This document shows positions 1-12,030 of a DNA stretch of 64,000 nt, piece by piece. Location of the stretch: positions 36,536,812 through 36,600,811 of the forward strand of contig NC_059502.1 in NCBI RefSeq assembly GCF_914767665.1, written 5' to 3'. This DNA is from Harmonia axyridis. Lineage: Eukaryota; Arthropoda; Insecta; Coleoptera; Coccinellidae. The notes under the pieces were generated by a model. It made no database searches. It saw nothing but the letters and a program-made list of their open reading frames with translations, and was not told the DNA's origin. A program made the translations under genes and the position numbers. Position 1 is the stretch's first letter, and each line of letters opens with the position of its first letter.

Positions 1-2760
1 AATTTTTAAGTATATCCAAAACTTTTACAGTCTTCATAATTAAAACAGTCAGGAATATAGTCACAATGAACAGTGAAGAACCTTGAGGTGAAATAATTAT
101 TTATTTTTCAAACTGAAACACAATAAATTTTACACTGTAGCTCATTGTTTCTTCTTGAGTTATCCCAGAGTCAATGTATTTCAAGACAGGAATCGATTAT
201 CTGACAATCCTTTGTCACTGAATTGAAAGATGTTCACATCCTTTACGGTGGGTGGAATTCATCATTTTAAGAAGAGCTCAGAAAGCGGGTTTTGTATTTC
301 ATTTTCTTGATAACACTATATATTTTTTTTTATATTAATTTGTTTCATAGCTTCTCCTGTGTTATTTCCTTTCTCTAACAGCTAATTGTTTACAAGTATC
401 AATCCATACCATTCTGTCCAATCTGAGTATCCATTCTATATTTCATCAAAATCGCTCAACTAGAATGCGAAACGTTGAATTTACAGGAATTTCATATAAT
501 ACTGGATACAATATTTTTCATCGAGAATTTCTGATCAATGGTTTCGTGGTATGAATATTTGATTATCCGAATATAATTAACGAAAATGTATTGTAGTCAA
601 GAGGTCTCAGGGTCAAATACACGAAAGGGTAAATTTTTATTTTTTTATAAGATAAAAAGAGAGAGAGAGAGAGCGATTATTCAACGGAATAATGTAACCA
701 TTATTTGTTAAATTTTTTTGCTTATTATTCATCATTTCATATACATATTGTAAAAGTGTTGACTTTTCACTCTTTTCAATAAACTTCTAAAAAAATGAAG
801 TGTTCATTTTCACATATACATATTCACTATATTTCGTGAAAATAGAGATGAAACTAAATTCAACCGAACATTTTCGAATAAGCCTTGACAAGTTATTCAC
901 AAAAATATAATTTGAAATCAAACGTATTCCCCATTATATAATATTGAATAATTCTAGAGTAACAAGGTAATATTATGTAATAATACCAGGATTTCATAAT
1001 TTTTGAGTTTACTGAATAATCATTACTACAATACCTTCAAAAACCTTCATTGATCATAAAGATAAGGTTTAGCTTCCGCTCGAATATTCTTCAAATCATA
1101 AAATTGGAAGGTTATCTATATTCTGAAAGACGATATAAATCCTCCATTCATGCAGATTTTACTCAATGATTCCGCACACTAAAATCCACAAAGGAACCCG
1201 ACAACATGCCATTCTCATGCGCTGGTATTTGGGTCAGCAAAATCCCCCCACTCCGACGACATGGGCACATGCTTCATCCCCACCAGTTTTCCGCTTTGAC
1301 GTCATACCTTTCCCCGATTCTCTTTTCAGGTCAGTCGACTTTTCTGTGACGGAAAGATTGATTGGATTTATTGTAATTGGGCTATAAATAATTTTCGTTT
1401 CTATTTTTTTCCATCTTGCAGGCTGAGGTAAAGAGAAGCAATCAATAAGCTTTCGGAGGTTTCAATTGTTTCGTTCTCAACTTTCTTTTTATGGGGTTTT
1501 CCATTAGGATGGAGATGACTGGCTCTCATTACAGTATTAATAGCTTGACAGTTCTTTATTGCAAAAATGAGGAAATTCGGGCTTGATCGAATTGTTATTA
1601 ATTGAATTTTCCCTATTTCAGTATCGTAATGAGTTGATTACAGCATTACAGCATTGTTTTCAGTTATGGTTTTCGTTTTGTGGTTGTCTACACAGACCTC
1701 CAGTCCTATCAAAATTCAACGCACGTCAATTGTCAATATAATCCAATTTGGATTGAGAATGTATAATCAGAATTTTTCATTGAATTTCTACAATATTTCA
1801 CAAAACTTTACTGAAATAGAGAAAATATTGTCTAATACCCGTTGCAGAAGGCAATTCCAACACACATGCGTTTGAAAACTTCGCATTCGTGTTGGACTAG
1901 GAGCCCATTCTGCAACTTGTTTTAGAATATACTACTTATTTCAAAGAAATTTTGAATGAAGCTTCGAAAATGCTATTTTACAGCCAAATTCAGTCTTCAT
2001 TATATAAAAAATGTCCCCTAAATATTTCATTAACTATCATAATCTTAACACTCAAATAATTATCTAATAATTGAATTATTTTACGACGTGTCACGAAGAC
2101 AGTGATAATTCCAAATTATTTTGTGGGTACAAATCTCTTAAGATAATTAAAAAGCATGCTTGAAAAGTTGGGATTCTCTGGGCAACTGTCACTTTGGAAG
2201 CTGTCATCTTTTGACATTTGACATTTAAAAACTACTTAAACAACGTATTGAAATTGTTAAAATTCGGCATCAGGGGCAGTTCCCACCAAATGGCGAATGC
2301 GCCGAGTCTAAGAATTTTATGAATTCAATATTTCTTGATACGAATTCGCTGTTATTTCATTATCTACGAATATTTTGAAGAGAAATTTTAGGGACAGATG
2401 GTATCTTCAAAATTAGTTATCGAACACCCCTCATACCTACTCAAGATCAAGGGGTTGTGTTCACCCCCGTTAGGGGGTTGAAGTTACGGAGATGAAAAAA
2501 GCGGAAAAGTTGTTTTAAAGTCGGAAAATCGAGGTGTTGAGTTTTCGTTGGACCACCTAGTATATGTAGGTAATTTCAGGAATAATTCTTGAAATTTTCA
2601 GTGTGACTTTCAAACGTAATTGAGCAAACGAACATGCACGGAAAGTTCTTTTCTTTGCGTCGGTGAATTTTTGAAATCTTTTTTTCCGGGAAATCTGCTG
2701 ATGCAGGTCTATCGCACGTATTGCACAAAATGATCCCATTTTCCCGAATCGGTCAATGAA
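1..2760. other. Upstream non-coding DNA, no gene recognised
   Basis: AT-rich sequence with only short, unconvincing reading frames. It contains a GA microsatellite at about 658-673. A perfect CRE octamer TGACGTCA lies at 1297-1304 and a TATA-like CTATAAATA at 1382-1390, in a locally GC-richer patch at 1190-1420. That patch could be a minor promoter, but no exon could be tied to it. Confidence 0.5.
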
Positions 2761-2775
2761 CTTTTCCCCGATTAC

Positions 2776-2853
2776 CTATATAAGCTGCACCACGTGTTCC
2801 CGGGAGAGGGGTAACGATTGCAAATCCCCGACAGGGGAAGCGTAGTGACGTCA
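2776..2853 (+). promoter_or_regulatory. Candidate Spred promoter: TATA, E-box, CRE
   Basis: A locally GC-rich patch in AT-rich DNA holds TATATAA at 2777-2783, a palindromic E-box CACGTG at 2791-2796, an ATTGCAAA octamer-like site near 2818 and a perfect CRE TGACGTCA at 2846-2853. It lies about 470-550 bp upstream of the proposed Spred start codon at 3325 on the same strand, so it could drive that gene with a 5' UTR of about 500 bases. No initiator is obvious 30 bases after the TATA box. The motif cluster is seen; the promoter role is inferred. Confidence 0.35.
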
Positions 2854-3324
2854 TTGATGGGGAAGATCTCTCCAGGAAGTTCGAACTACTCCGAAATGGT
2901 TCTCTCTCAGCTGAAGTCCGGACATATCTCATTCTGACGAAAAGTCTCGATCTGAATTGAATGGTTCCGATTTTCCGAATTTCAAAATAAACACGGCCAA
3001 ATGTGTAATATGAAAATACAAACCGTTTCTAGGTGAGTTCATTAGATAGTACATAGTTTTTATTGGGATGTGTGTTGCAGTTTGAAGAAAAACTTCATCT
3101 GTTGATAGTTCAATTTCTGGTAGATCACCATAACAAATTTGTCTTTCATTAGATTCCATTCATGAGTCATTTAGATATTCAGTAATGAATCTAAACAATC
3201 ATCAAAGTATAAAACTTATATTTTGGCCAGTGTAATTTCTATGAATTGATTTAGCACAAAGATTGTTGGAATTTTGTTAGGCAAAAATTTCTGATTTATT
3301 GAATTTTCGAGAAGAAAAAATGAG

Positions 3325-3389
3325 ATGAATTTCTATGAGGTAGAGACTGAAACAACCGAAGACAGTGCTAAAAGAATTCGTAGGTTACA
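3325..3389 (+). CDS. Spred: Spred exon 1 (proposed start exon)
   Basis: ATG at 3325 opens a 65-nt frame of 21 codons plus 2 nt that ends at a perfect GTAAGT donor (3390). The frame has a stop upstream at 3292, so this ATG is the first one possible in this frame. The 2-nt overhang (CA) joins the single T at 6119 to give His and keeps the EVH1 frame. The 22 residues are acidic then basic (ending AKRIRRLH), as expected for a variable Spred N terminus. An overlapping ATG at 3320 stops after two codons. The phase match has a one-in-three chance of being accidental. Confidence 0.5.
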
Positions 3390-6300
3390 GTAAGTAATTT
3401 TCTTCATAAATTTTTCATAGTCAGTATGAACTATACATAATATATTGCAAGAATATTATATTTTTTCTGAATAAATTTCTGCAAGATAACTTATAATAAA
3501 GTCGAATACAATTCTAGTTTTTTATTTATAACTCTTGTATTTTTACATTCATAATTTTAATTTTAAGGTATTGAAGTTTAGATAATGTAATGTTTCGAAT
3601 TAGGTAAGTGTGTCTTGCCAAAATTGTCCAGTGGCGTAGATATAGGGGTGCGATGATCCTATTCTTATTGAAAATCTACGCCACTGTCTTTTTTCTAGAA
3701 AATTATTCCATTTCTATGCCTAGTCAACAAGGTTTTACTAAAAAAATGTCTCTTGAATTTTTTTTCATAGAATGTACCGTTTTCGAGAGAATCGAGTACA
3801 AAGCAAACACTATCTGCAAAAATAAATTACGATTCCTCATTTAGCAAATTTAAATCGTTCAATTTTGCGTCAGTGCTGTGTGTTGAAAGAAATGGCTCAC
3901 CTTTTGAACAATTTCTGTAAATATTTCCTATTGTTTAAGTGTATAATAAATGTTCTTTCTGAAATGTTCTATTGAATGCCATCTGAAAGCGTTATAATAA
4001 ATACGTCAATGTTTTTGCCTTCACTTATTACTAGTGGTACAATTTGAAAAAATCATTTTTGTGGATAGTGGTTGCTTTGTATTCGATTATTTCGACAACA
4101 GTAAATTCTATGAAAAAACCTTTTTTCATGTGAAACTGTTGATTTCATAAATGCAATAATTTTCTCAAAAAAAAAAAAACGGTGGCCTAGATTTTCAACA
4201 GGAAAAGGATCATCGCATCCCTATATCTACGCCACTGGATAACAGGAGATTATTACTTGATTCGAAACACTACATATAGACTTCAATAACTAAAAATTGA
4301 AACAATGAATTAAATAATACTAGAGTGAAAAACTGATCTGATGAATATCTTCAGTTATTTCGTGTCAAGGTATTTCTTTGACACTCATTTACTTCATTTT
4401 ATTTTTAAATAATATATTCAATATGTGTTCTGCAATTTGGAAATGAATCGATATTAATGCCATTTTACTAGGTTAATAAAGATATTGTCGATAAATAATC
4501 TTGATTTCATTGTTATTCTACGGAATCATGTGTAGATTGTATTGAACTGGGAGATTTCAATAGAGTTGTAAGCCTCTAACATTTTCCAATGGAGATGTAG
4601 TGCTATAGCTGTTGGCCTCAAATAAATTCCTGAAAGATAAGATTAAATTATACCTACTGTTTCACCATTACATTACACTTCATAGTTGCAATCCGAAAGT
4701 CTATTTTGCGAGTATATTGTGGTGCCTCCAACTGACAGCTCATAAAGTTCTATTAACAAATCTACAGGTTTTTTTACTTACACTATACTTGGACAACATG
4801 CTATCTAATAATACAATTTGGTTTGATTTTCTCCTTGATGAATCTTTTTTTCCAGTTCGTCTATTCTATTGTTGTAATATTTCATGCCAATGATATTTTG
4901 CTTGGCCATAACCGTATTCCTTGAGTCTCGTCTCTAACCTGTCGTTAGAATTAAGCGATATCAGTGATTAGTGATGGCTCATTTGGTTAAGAAGACCATC
5001 TTCTTCTGTAGCCCTACAAACCTTGTTGGGTTTTAGCTGACAATAACAATAAAAAGACAATAATGGCAATATATTTCATTATTCAACTTCCTTATATCAG
5101 CACTAAGTGGTATATTGTAGCTGCTTTAGCTCTAACTACAGATAATATCCAAATGTTGAACTATAGTCTATTTCTATTTCAGTTTTATATTTTAGTGTAA
5201 CAACCTTCCAAAGAATTTGTTCTGTCACCATACTTTTTTAAATAATAATAATAATAATAAATCGTACTTTATTTCAAATACAGATGATACAGCAGTAGTC
5301 ATAAAACACCAAAAACATACATGGACAAGTAGCTAGTTGGTTCGTTTCAAATGTGCTATGTTATCAAAAATGAACAACATTTAATTAGATAATGCAATGT
5401 TTCTGGGTAAAACTTCCGACACCAGAACTGGAACTTGAAAAAAACACAGTTAATAATTTAAACAAAAATAATTATTAACGACCAAACAGTACTTCTAATA
5501 TATTATGTATTATTTTACTCTTGCATTAGGTATACCTATACGTTACGGAAAAGTTCAATTTATGTGTAAACAATACTTATCACAATAAAAAAAAATTATT
5601 GTAATTTCCTTCCAAACAATATATGTATATGATTCTGACTGTAAAAGCTGAGCCGATAATAACCTAATAATTGAATTTGATAAAAATTGAGGAGGCAGTG
5701 AAATCAGATCCTACTGCTACTATTTATATACAGCCTACTGCCTATTACAGAAGATCCAATAAAGACTTGAATATCATGGGAATCAAACCAAGAAGCATCA
5801 CCAAGAAATTTCAATAAACTTCCTTTAGCTTAGGGAATTTTTGAAGAGAAGGGCTTGAAAAAAGAAATTGGACGTTACTTCTAAGGCATCCTACTCACTA
5901 TATGTTTTGATAGAATTCAGTATATCCACTAATATTTAACTGATGTGGATTTCCCAAATCAATAGGTTCTTTACATAAATTAGTTGACCGTGAACCGTTT
6001 TATAATGTTATTATTATAATTAGAAATAAAGATCTGTTCTATTCTATTCTAATTAAAAAGGTGTAAAATTGCATATACTCACTTTCAGATTTTATGCAAA
6101 TCTTTTCTTTTTTTTCAGTGGGAATTATTTGGTTCGTGTTCGGGCTCAGGTGATGTCTAGAGACGACAGCTCCGGCGGTTGGGTACCCCTTGGGGGTGGG
6201 GGCCTCAGCAATGTATCGGTGCGGAAGAGACCCCGACCCTGCCCCGCGACCACTGGCGAGCAAGATGCGCCTGCGCCATCTAAACAAAAGCATGAGTATC

Positions 6301-9300
6301 TCATATTTGGAAAAAGGATCAGCGATCAGAACGTAAGAAATTATTCGTATTAATTTTTATTTGGTGTATATATCAATCATAATTTTCATTAGGTCGTATT
6401 AAGTTGCACCATCAAGAAAGACTTCGAATACAACAAGGTTATGCCGACCTTCCATCATTGGAAGACTGGAGACAAAAAATTTGGACTCACTTTTCAAACG
6501 GCCGCTGATGCTAGAGCTTTCGACAAGGGGGTGAGAACAGCTGTTGAAGAGTTACTGGACGGTAAGGGGACTTCTTATTTATACTTATATTTCTAAAGAA
6601 AACTCAAATTTAGCAATTGAACAAAACATTATTATTATTATTACAATAGTCAACATAAGGCTCCTATTGAATTTATTATTTTCTTTTTTAAATGTGGAAC
6701 TTTGCATCAAATGAATAAAAATTATATCTTCAATAGAATGATACAGTACGTTCGAAAATACTCTTATACTGTAGAAACCGATATTGCACTCATGTTGACA
6801 ATAGAAGTCATTCCCCAGAAGGAATGATATCTTGATTTCTTCGACAATGTGGTAGTTCTATAGGGTGTAATATGAGTGATTGACCATAGTCTAGTGGTGA
6901 ATGCAAGTTATCCAGGCCTTTCAGAAAAGTCGCTTGTTGTGTATCCTTAGACTGTTAGTTTCGGAGATATAGGGTGATTCATGAAAATTGGCCTAAACTT
7001 CAGATATCCATAACTTGGAAATCATCAGTTCGATTCTGTTCTGTAAAAATCAAGTTAAAGAAATTATACTTTCTGGGTGCAACAGTTCTTTTATCACTGG
7101 GTGGGTATATAATAATTTAATTATTTGTTTTGGTATAAACACCTGACATAGCCTTCATAGCTTATGTCTTCTTATATTTAGCGTTTTTTTGTTTGAAGGT
7201 TGTTGGAAAATAACTAATCTTGTTGAAACACAATTAGTAGCTAATAAATATGGGCATCAATATTCGTAGCAGGGTATCGTTGAAATTTAATTTATATTGT
7301 AAAAAATTAATTTACGGTAGGATTTTAGAGTTAGTAATTGTTCTTACCTGCTCTATTTTAATTGTTTTTCATTGCTTCCTCCTACGGGATTCCTACATGG
7401 TAAGTATCTTGACTAAACTTTTATTGGCTTTTTTTTATTACAGTTCATATATTCAGATCATTTTTATTACATACCCAAAGAAGACAATACCTATTTATGT
7501 TATGTCAATGAAATGTATTTGAAAAGTCTTTTGAAATATTCATTGAACTTTATTTCAGGTTTTGCTGGTTCTTCTCCCCCACCTTTCTCGAAATTCCCAA
7601 AAGATGTAGGAGATGACGAAGTTTTCATGGTGAGCGTGATATTAATGTGAATAATATACTCGCAGCTTCCTTGCAATTATATTGGAGCTCTAATATAATG
7701 TAACACCTTATTTAAAGCATATAAATGATATGACGGGTCTCTTGAGATAGTGATAATTTTTTTCTTTATATATTTATTTTTCTTTCCACTTGATTTGGTT
7801 TGGTTGTTAAGGTTACCCCTCCTTACATCTGAGATAGATTACTAACAGTGCTGTGTCTGAAGTGGCGATGGGCCACGGTAACAAAACTTACCCAGAACTG
7901 ATTCTCCCACAAGCTCTAAGGTTCGAAGGCCTCAGAAGTTTAGGAGAGCTAGAATAAAAAAAAAAAAATTTGAAACTGCTCCGAGAAGCTTATTTTTCAT
8001 TCATTTCTTTCATTGGAATTTTTCAAGAAAAATAATTATTAAGTTATATTACGTGTATGTTACAAGAGCTCCAATATTATTGTAGATAGAAATAACAACA
8101 ATTCATTCTTCTTACTGCTTTCTATCGAGTATTCATAATTCATCATGAAATTATATTTTTTGAATGATGGAGATCTTACTCATATAAATATATCATAGGG
8201 TGTGAGGTATAACTTTTTTCAACTGGGTATAGCCTTTAAAGTATAAATAATTGAATTCAATTATGTGATAGACTATTCTTCTATGAGGAACAATTTGGAT
8301 TGTGAAATAATTTTTTTTTTGATTGGTGATTTAACTTCATATTTCACTTTTGTTCCTACTTGATAGTTAATACATAACTCAATGACGTCTTTAATATTCT
8401 GGTGTCGGAAACATATTCCTTTTTTTATTTTATTCAATTTATACATTTATTTTTATTTTCTTTCAGTTATGAAAAAAAAAAACAAAATTTTGTAAGTATA
8501 TATTTTGGCTTTGAAACATAATTATCAAATTAATTAGAATATTTTCTCAGTTTACATCATTTATTCGTTGGAAAGACAATTTGAAATATAATTTCCCTTT
8601 TTATTACCACTATTGTGGTAATGGATAAGTAGCTTAATAGAATATTAAAAGTTAAAATACCTGAGATACGTAGTTTATATTATATATATATATATATATA
8701 GATACTAGAAATCGTTCTTACCCATTCATCTTCTTACTCTTTTTTTAGAACAGATAACCTATTATTATGGTGACTACGACTGTCTACAGCTTAGCATTCT
8801 CATTTGATTTATTTATTGCGTTACTTCAATTCAAAATTTATGGTATATCTACACCATTTATTTATTCATGTGTATTTTTACAGGATGTTGGATGATACTA
8901 GTAAATGAATTAGAGATGATCCTAAAAATATTTTCTTCATAATAAAAAACTTCCTAGTGTTCTTCTAGAATCATAGCAATTGATAATTATCATTGAGATT
9001 GATAATGTCCCAGTTCCGATTCTTCATTTATGAATTTGATCTCAAAGAAATTGCAGAGTTCTTGTAACAGTTTTCAGTTGAAGTCGAATAAAGAAATAAC
9101 TAATTGCTCATTTAATGTACTGATATTTATAAGGGTTATTGAAAAAAAAATTTTTTTATTCACTTGTTCCATATATTATAGTTCTATCTTTAATATTATA
9201 GACATTAAATCTGCCACAAGAACCAAAGGATTCAAGGAGTTCGAGCGATTCCAGTACAAAAGGAATCGATTATCTCCATAAAATTACTTATCTCAATGTT

Positions 9301-12030
9301 AAAGATAAACCTCAACCACCAGAACCTAGACAACCCATTTTTGAACCAATGAAAGGCGATAAAGGTTAGTATTGATCAATTCACCTTCAACTCTATAACT
9401 CTCTGCAGAGTGATATTTATTTTAATTATTACTTTTCCGGAGGTGATACGGAATTTCGCACGAAGCTTGAAATTGAAAATTAGCCTTAAATGCTGAATTT
9501 CATTCGTATGTAATACACAGTTGACATGATTATTTTATCAGGATGTTTCTGAATAACTGTTTATACTTTCATTACAAGAGCAGGACAATTTGGATAGTCT
9601 TAAGTTTATTTGTTTATGAGATAAAGGGATATGCATTATATTAAAAACTTATATAAATGTTGAATGTTTGTATAGATTTTCACGTAAATTTCAAGAATCA
9701 TGTATAGGATAATGACCAATTTTTCAGTCCTAGTTAATTATCAGTACCTTATACTTGGTCTGAGAAAATATAATTTTTATGTTACATCTAGTAAAACATC
9801 AATTTTTTCAAAAGTAAAAATGCTTATGAAGTGTATTGAATGAAACAGTTTATATACTTGGTTGAAATAAGTGAAGAAATTATGAAAGCAAACTCATAAA
9901 ATAACATTGGGGTATGAAAAGTTTTCTGAAAGACATAAAATCAATTTAAAAAAAATCAATAAATTGGAAATAGTCATCACTTATTTTCGAGAATTCCAGA
10001 ATTTCTTCTATACAAGTTGGCACACTTGGTATTTCATTGGCTACGGTTTTCCTTTGGAACATTATTAATCTATCTATATTCTAAGGGTTTTCCCTATTTC
10101 TCTAGTCGGCTTCAACCTCATCACATTCTGTTTGAAGCTGTCAATTAGTTTCGGTTTCATAGTTTAGTGTATCAACTCTTTTTTATTACAGGCTAGTTTT
10201 CACTATTCATAGTTTACATTTGACATGATTATTATTTGATTGAAGTTCAACGGATGCAATTATGCTGAAAAAATCGTCTCCTACCTGAAGGTACAAAAAA
10301 TGGAATCCCAAATTTGGGTATAATAAGATATTCAGCAAATCCTGTATTGTGAGATTTAATCATTTAATTGTTGTACAAAATGGATCAACGTCTTATTCAC
10401 AGACTAACCGGTCCGTATTTACAATGATTCCAATGATATTCGATGCTTGATGCTACATTAAATGTACATGCGAAGTGTGGCAGTTTTGCCAAAAGGCTTA
10501 TTCGATAGCAATTGTTCAATGTAGTGTATCAGCGAATGTTTAAATTATTTTTGAAAAAAATTTTCTACATGTATATGTAACATCAAAAATATAATTTTCT
10601 AGTTCTATAGCTTGCTTATCTGATGTCTAACTAGAATTGAATGTTGGTCATTATTTTTTTCCTATATACATATACTCTTCGAGATTTTCATAGGTTAAGT
10701 TAGTTTTTATGCAGACTTCCACGATTCTTCAAATAAAAAAAAATATAAAATGTTTTGATTTGTTTTCGAGAAAGACGTTATCAATCTTCACATTTAAGAC
10801 ATTTTCCAAGCGTGAAATTGCTTTGAATTCACCATTATCATAACGTTTCTTCAAAGATTCTTACCCACTCTGCACCCTGTTAAACGGGATAAGAAGTGAT
10901 CATGATTCACTGCTTATCCCGTTCAACAAATCTGCGTAAATACTAGTTTGTCATCATTGAAAACCATCTAGAACGTTAATTTTCGATGAAGAATAATAAA
11001 AAAAGTGAAAAAACATTGTAAACATTTACCCAGGTTGTGAAGTTTTCTTTTAAAAATCGTGGAAGACTAATTGTTTTCGAAATGATTATTTATTTAATAG
11101 ATCCCTGAAGTCTCTGATTTCAACAATTGGAAATTGAAGATTGCTCTCAATGAATAGAATCCTTATTTATTCTTAATTCATTTGAATTTGATAATGCATT
11201 GTCAAGCTTACAATCTATTTCCTAATTTCAGTGCTCAGGGTAAAATTGTATCTCAGTCAGAAGTCTCAGAATAGGTAACCGCCTGTCTTTATCTTGAATG
11301 TTGTTTGGTTTTTAATAATTATGCTATGACAAGATTGGATAATAATACATCAAAAATTGTAATCAACAAATATAGAATGTCAAAATGATTCTGCAGGTTT
11401 TCTCCGCCATTGAAACAATAAGAAACAGTATCACTATTCGCCTTTTTTTGGATAACCGTTGCTATTGGGCTTATGGAATCTCCATAACTAGAAAAATTTC
11501 GATTAATTATCGATTATCTTCCAGGAGACAATTATTCCTATGTCCAACTGGCCGTCCACGACTATAACTATCCAATTCTGGAGGATCAGAGAGCCAGAGA
11601 TTTCGAGGACGATTTGAAGAAGCGCAACACAGAACTGATGCAGCCTCTTCCAATACTACCAGCCAAAAAATCCACTAAGGGCAGGGCCCAAATGACGTGC
11701 AAATATTGTAACGAGCTCTATTTCGAAGACGGTAACCCGAGGGGTGCCTGTGAATATGGACCAGATTGTTGGAAATCTACTATTAATAAATTGACTTGCA
11801 TGGGTTGTGTTCACTGTGTGTGTTACCATTGTGCTGCTGACGCTGAAGGAGAATTCGCTCCTCAACCTTGCGCTTGTGACTGCACCAATGACGATTCGTG
11901 TGCAAGGCGGTGGGTTTGTTTAACTTTCTTATCAATTTTCGTGCCGTGTTTGTGGTGCTACCCACCCCTAAAGATGTGCCATTGGTGTGGAATGAAATTG
12001 GGAGTTTGTGGTGCAAGACATAGCATGTGA
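3325..12030 (+). CDS. Spred: Sprouty-related EVH1 domain protein (Spred), whole gene
   Basis: Six exons join in frame: 3325-3389, 6119-6332, 6393-6561, 7559-7629, 9202-9364 and 11525-12030. The total is 1,188 nt, or 395 residues plus TGA. Every junction is GT-AG and the phases agree (2, 0, 1, 0, 1). The product has an N-terminal EVH1 domain (about residues 23-150), a short linker (about 150-283) and a C-terminal cysteine-rich SPR domain (about 284-392). Known members are membrane-associated inhibitors of Ras-Raf-ERK signalling downstream of receptor tyrosine kinases: the SPR domain targets the membrane and the EVH1 domain binds neurofibromin. The length is usual for the family. Exons 2-6 are secure; exon 1 is the weakest part. 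Nothing suggests a pseudogene. Confidence 0.9.
3629..4237. mobile_element. 609-bp inverted-repeat MITE in Spred intron 1
   Basis: The ends are CAGTGGCGTAGATATAGGG at 3629 and its inverted copy at 4219-4237, extending inward through GCGATGATCC for about 37 bp with few mismatches. Each end region is itself a small hairpin: 3629-3686 both starts with CAGTGGCGTAGAT and ends with ATCTACGCCACTG. The CAGTGGCGTA end is typical of hAT-type elements. No matching 8-bp flanking duplication is visible, so the insertion is old or altered. It has no coding capacity. Confidence 0.7.
5241..5260. repeat. (AAT)n tract, possible tail of a - strand LINE
   Basis: About seven AAT units are followed by ATCGTACTTTATTTCAAATA. 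On the - strand this reads as an A/T-rich 3' end with a trinucleotide tail, as many insect LINEs have. The - strand sequence on the far side of the tract (5050-4985) holds an AACCCAACAAGGTTTGTAGG block that could be LINE 3' UTR. No coding remnant was found, so this is tentative. Confidence 0.3.
5690..6050 (+). mobile_element. Possible LINE 3' terminal remnant in Spred intron 1
   Basis: One frame reads NKDLNIMGIKPRSITKKFQ and then decays. The stretch ends with a TTATTATTATAAT tail followed by an AATAAAGATCTGTTC block at about 6005-6050. A basic C-terminal block followed by a trinucleotide tail resembles the 3' end of Jockey-type LINEs. Recognition is weak. Confidence 0.3.
6119..6332 (+). CDS. 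Spred: Spred exon 2, first half of EVH1 domain
   Basis: The exon follows a strong pyrimidine tract and CAG acceptor at 6118 and ends before GTAAGA at 6333. It encodes NYLVRVRAQVMSRDDSSGGW and then a Gly-rich turn, a Val-Arg-Lys strand and KHEYLIFGKRISDQN. The RDDSSGGW box is the family signature at the start of the Spred EVH1 fold. A proline-rich insert (KRPRPCPATTGEQDAPAPSK) lies where vertebrate proteins have a shorter loop. The next intron is only 60 bp. Confidence 0.9.
6393..6561 (+). CDS. Spred: Spred exon 3, second half of EVH1 domain
   Basis: It starts in phase 0 after TTCATTAG and reads VVLSCTIKKDFEYNKVMPTF, then HHWKTGDKKFGLTFQ and ADARAFDKGVRTAVEELLDG. HHWK, KFGLTFQ and ADARAFD are the most conserved EVH1 blocks of Spred proteins. 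The last strands and the C-terminal helix of the domain are complete. The donor is GTAAGG at 6562, leaving one base of the Gly codon. Confidence 0.92.
7559..7629 (+). CDS. Spred: Spred exon 4, Pro/Ser linker
   Basis: A 71-nt exon lies between TTTCAG (7558) and GTGAGC (7630). It completes the split Gly codon and encodes GFAGSSPPPFSKFPKDVGDD followed by EVFM. It is low-complexity linker just after EVH1, with no known motif. Support comes from exact phase agreement on both sides. Confidence 0.75.
9202..9364 (+). CDS. Spred: Spred exon 5, linker with HKITYL block
   Basis: The acceptor TTATAG at 9201 and donor GTTAGT at 9365 bound a 163-nt exon that begins in phase 0. It encodes a Ser-rich start (KDSRSSSDSSTKGIDYL) followed by HKITYLNVKDKPQPPEPRQP. 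The Ser-rich stretch followed by an His-hydrophobic block resembles the segment before the Kit-binding-like region of Spred proteins. The one-base overhang matches exon 6. Confidence 0.8.
10550..11045 (+). repeat. Dispersed repeat family B, copy 1
   Basis: Blocks such as ATAACGTTTCTTCAAA, GATTCTTACCCAC, ATCCCGTTCAACAAATC and AAAACCATCTAGAA recur in the same order at about 45990-46175 and 48350-48620, with many substitutions. It has no coding sequence and its superfamily is unknown. This copy also has a small internal palindrome around the GATAAG/CTTATC blocks near 10880-10925. Confidence 0.6.
11525..12030 (+). CDS. Spred: Spred exon 6, SPR (Sprouty) domain and stop
   Basis: After the CCAG acceptor the exon reads GDNYSYVQLAVHDYNYPILE, an acidic/basic stretch to about residue 262, and then the SPR domain from about residue 284. 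There are 19 cysteines between residue 286 and about 388, in the pattern CKYC, CMGC-VHCVCYHC, CACDC, VPCLWC and MCHWCGMKLGVCG typical of Sprouty/Spred. These cysteines are known palmitoylation and metal/self-association sites. The acceptor pyrimidine tract is weak, but the frame fits. TGA is at 12028-12030. Confidence 0.95.

Larger units (their letters stand above)
6562..11524 (+). other. Spred introns 3-5, no extra exon recognised
   Basis: Introns lie at 6562-7558, 7630-9201 and 9365-11524. They are AT-rich and hold a TA microsatellite at about 8678-8700. A copy of dispersed repeat family B (see 45930 and 48340) sits at about 10550-11045. The peptide around 11385-11567 is not in the Spred frame and lies mostly in the intron. 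Confidence 0.5.

Noticed and set aside
430..480. Possible hammerhead: CTGAGTA, pairing CATTCTA/TAGAATG, GAAACGTTG
   Set aside because: The core is CTGAGTA, not CTGANGA, and stem II has a loop of more than 20 bases. It may be a Penelope end but is too weak to call.
1166..1387. 73-residue frame in the GC-richer upstream patch
   Set aside because: No family resemblance, no splice or translation context, and the composition is explained by the promoter-like island.
11656..12016. Frames of 69 and 77 residues on the - strand
   Set aside because: They are antisense shadows of the Spred SPR-domain exon.
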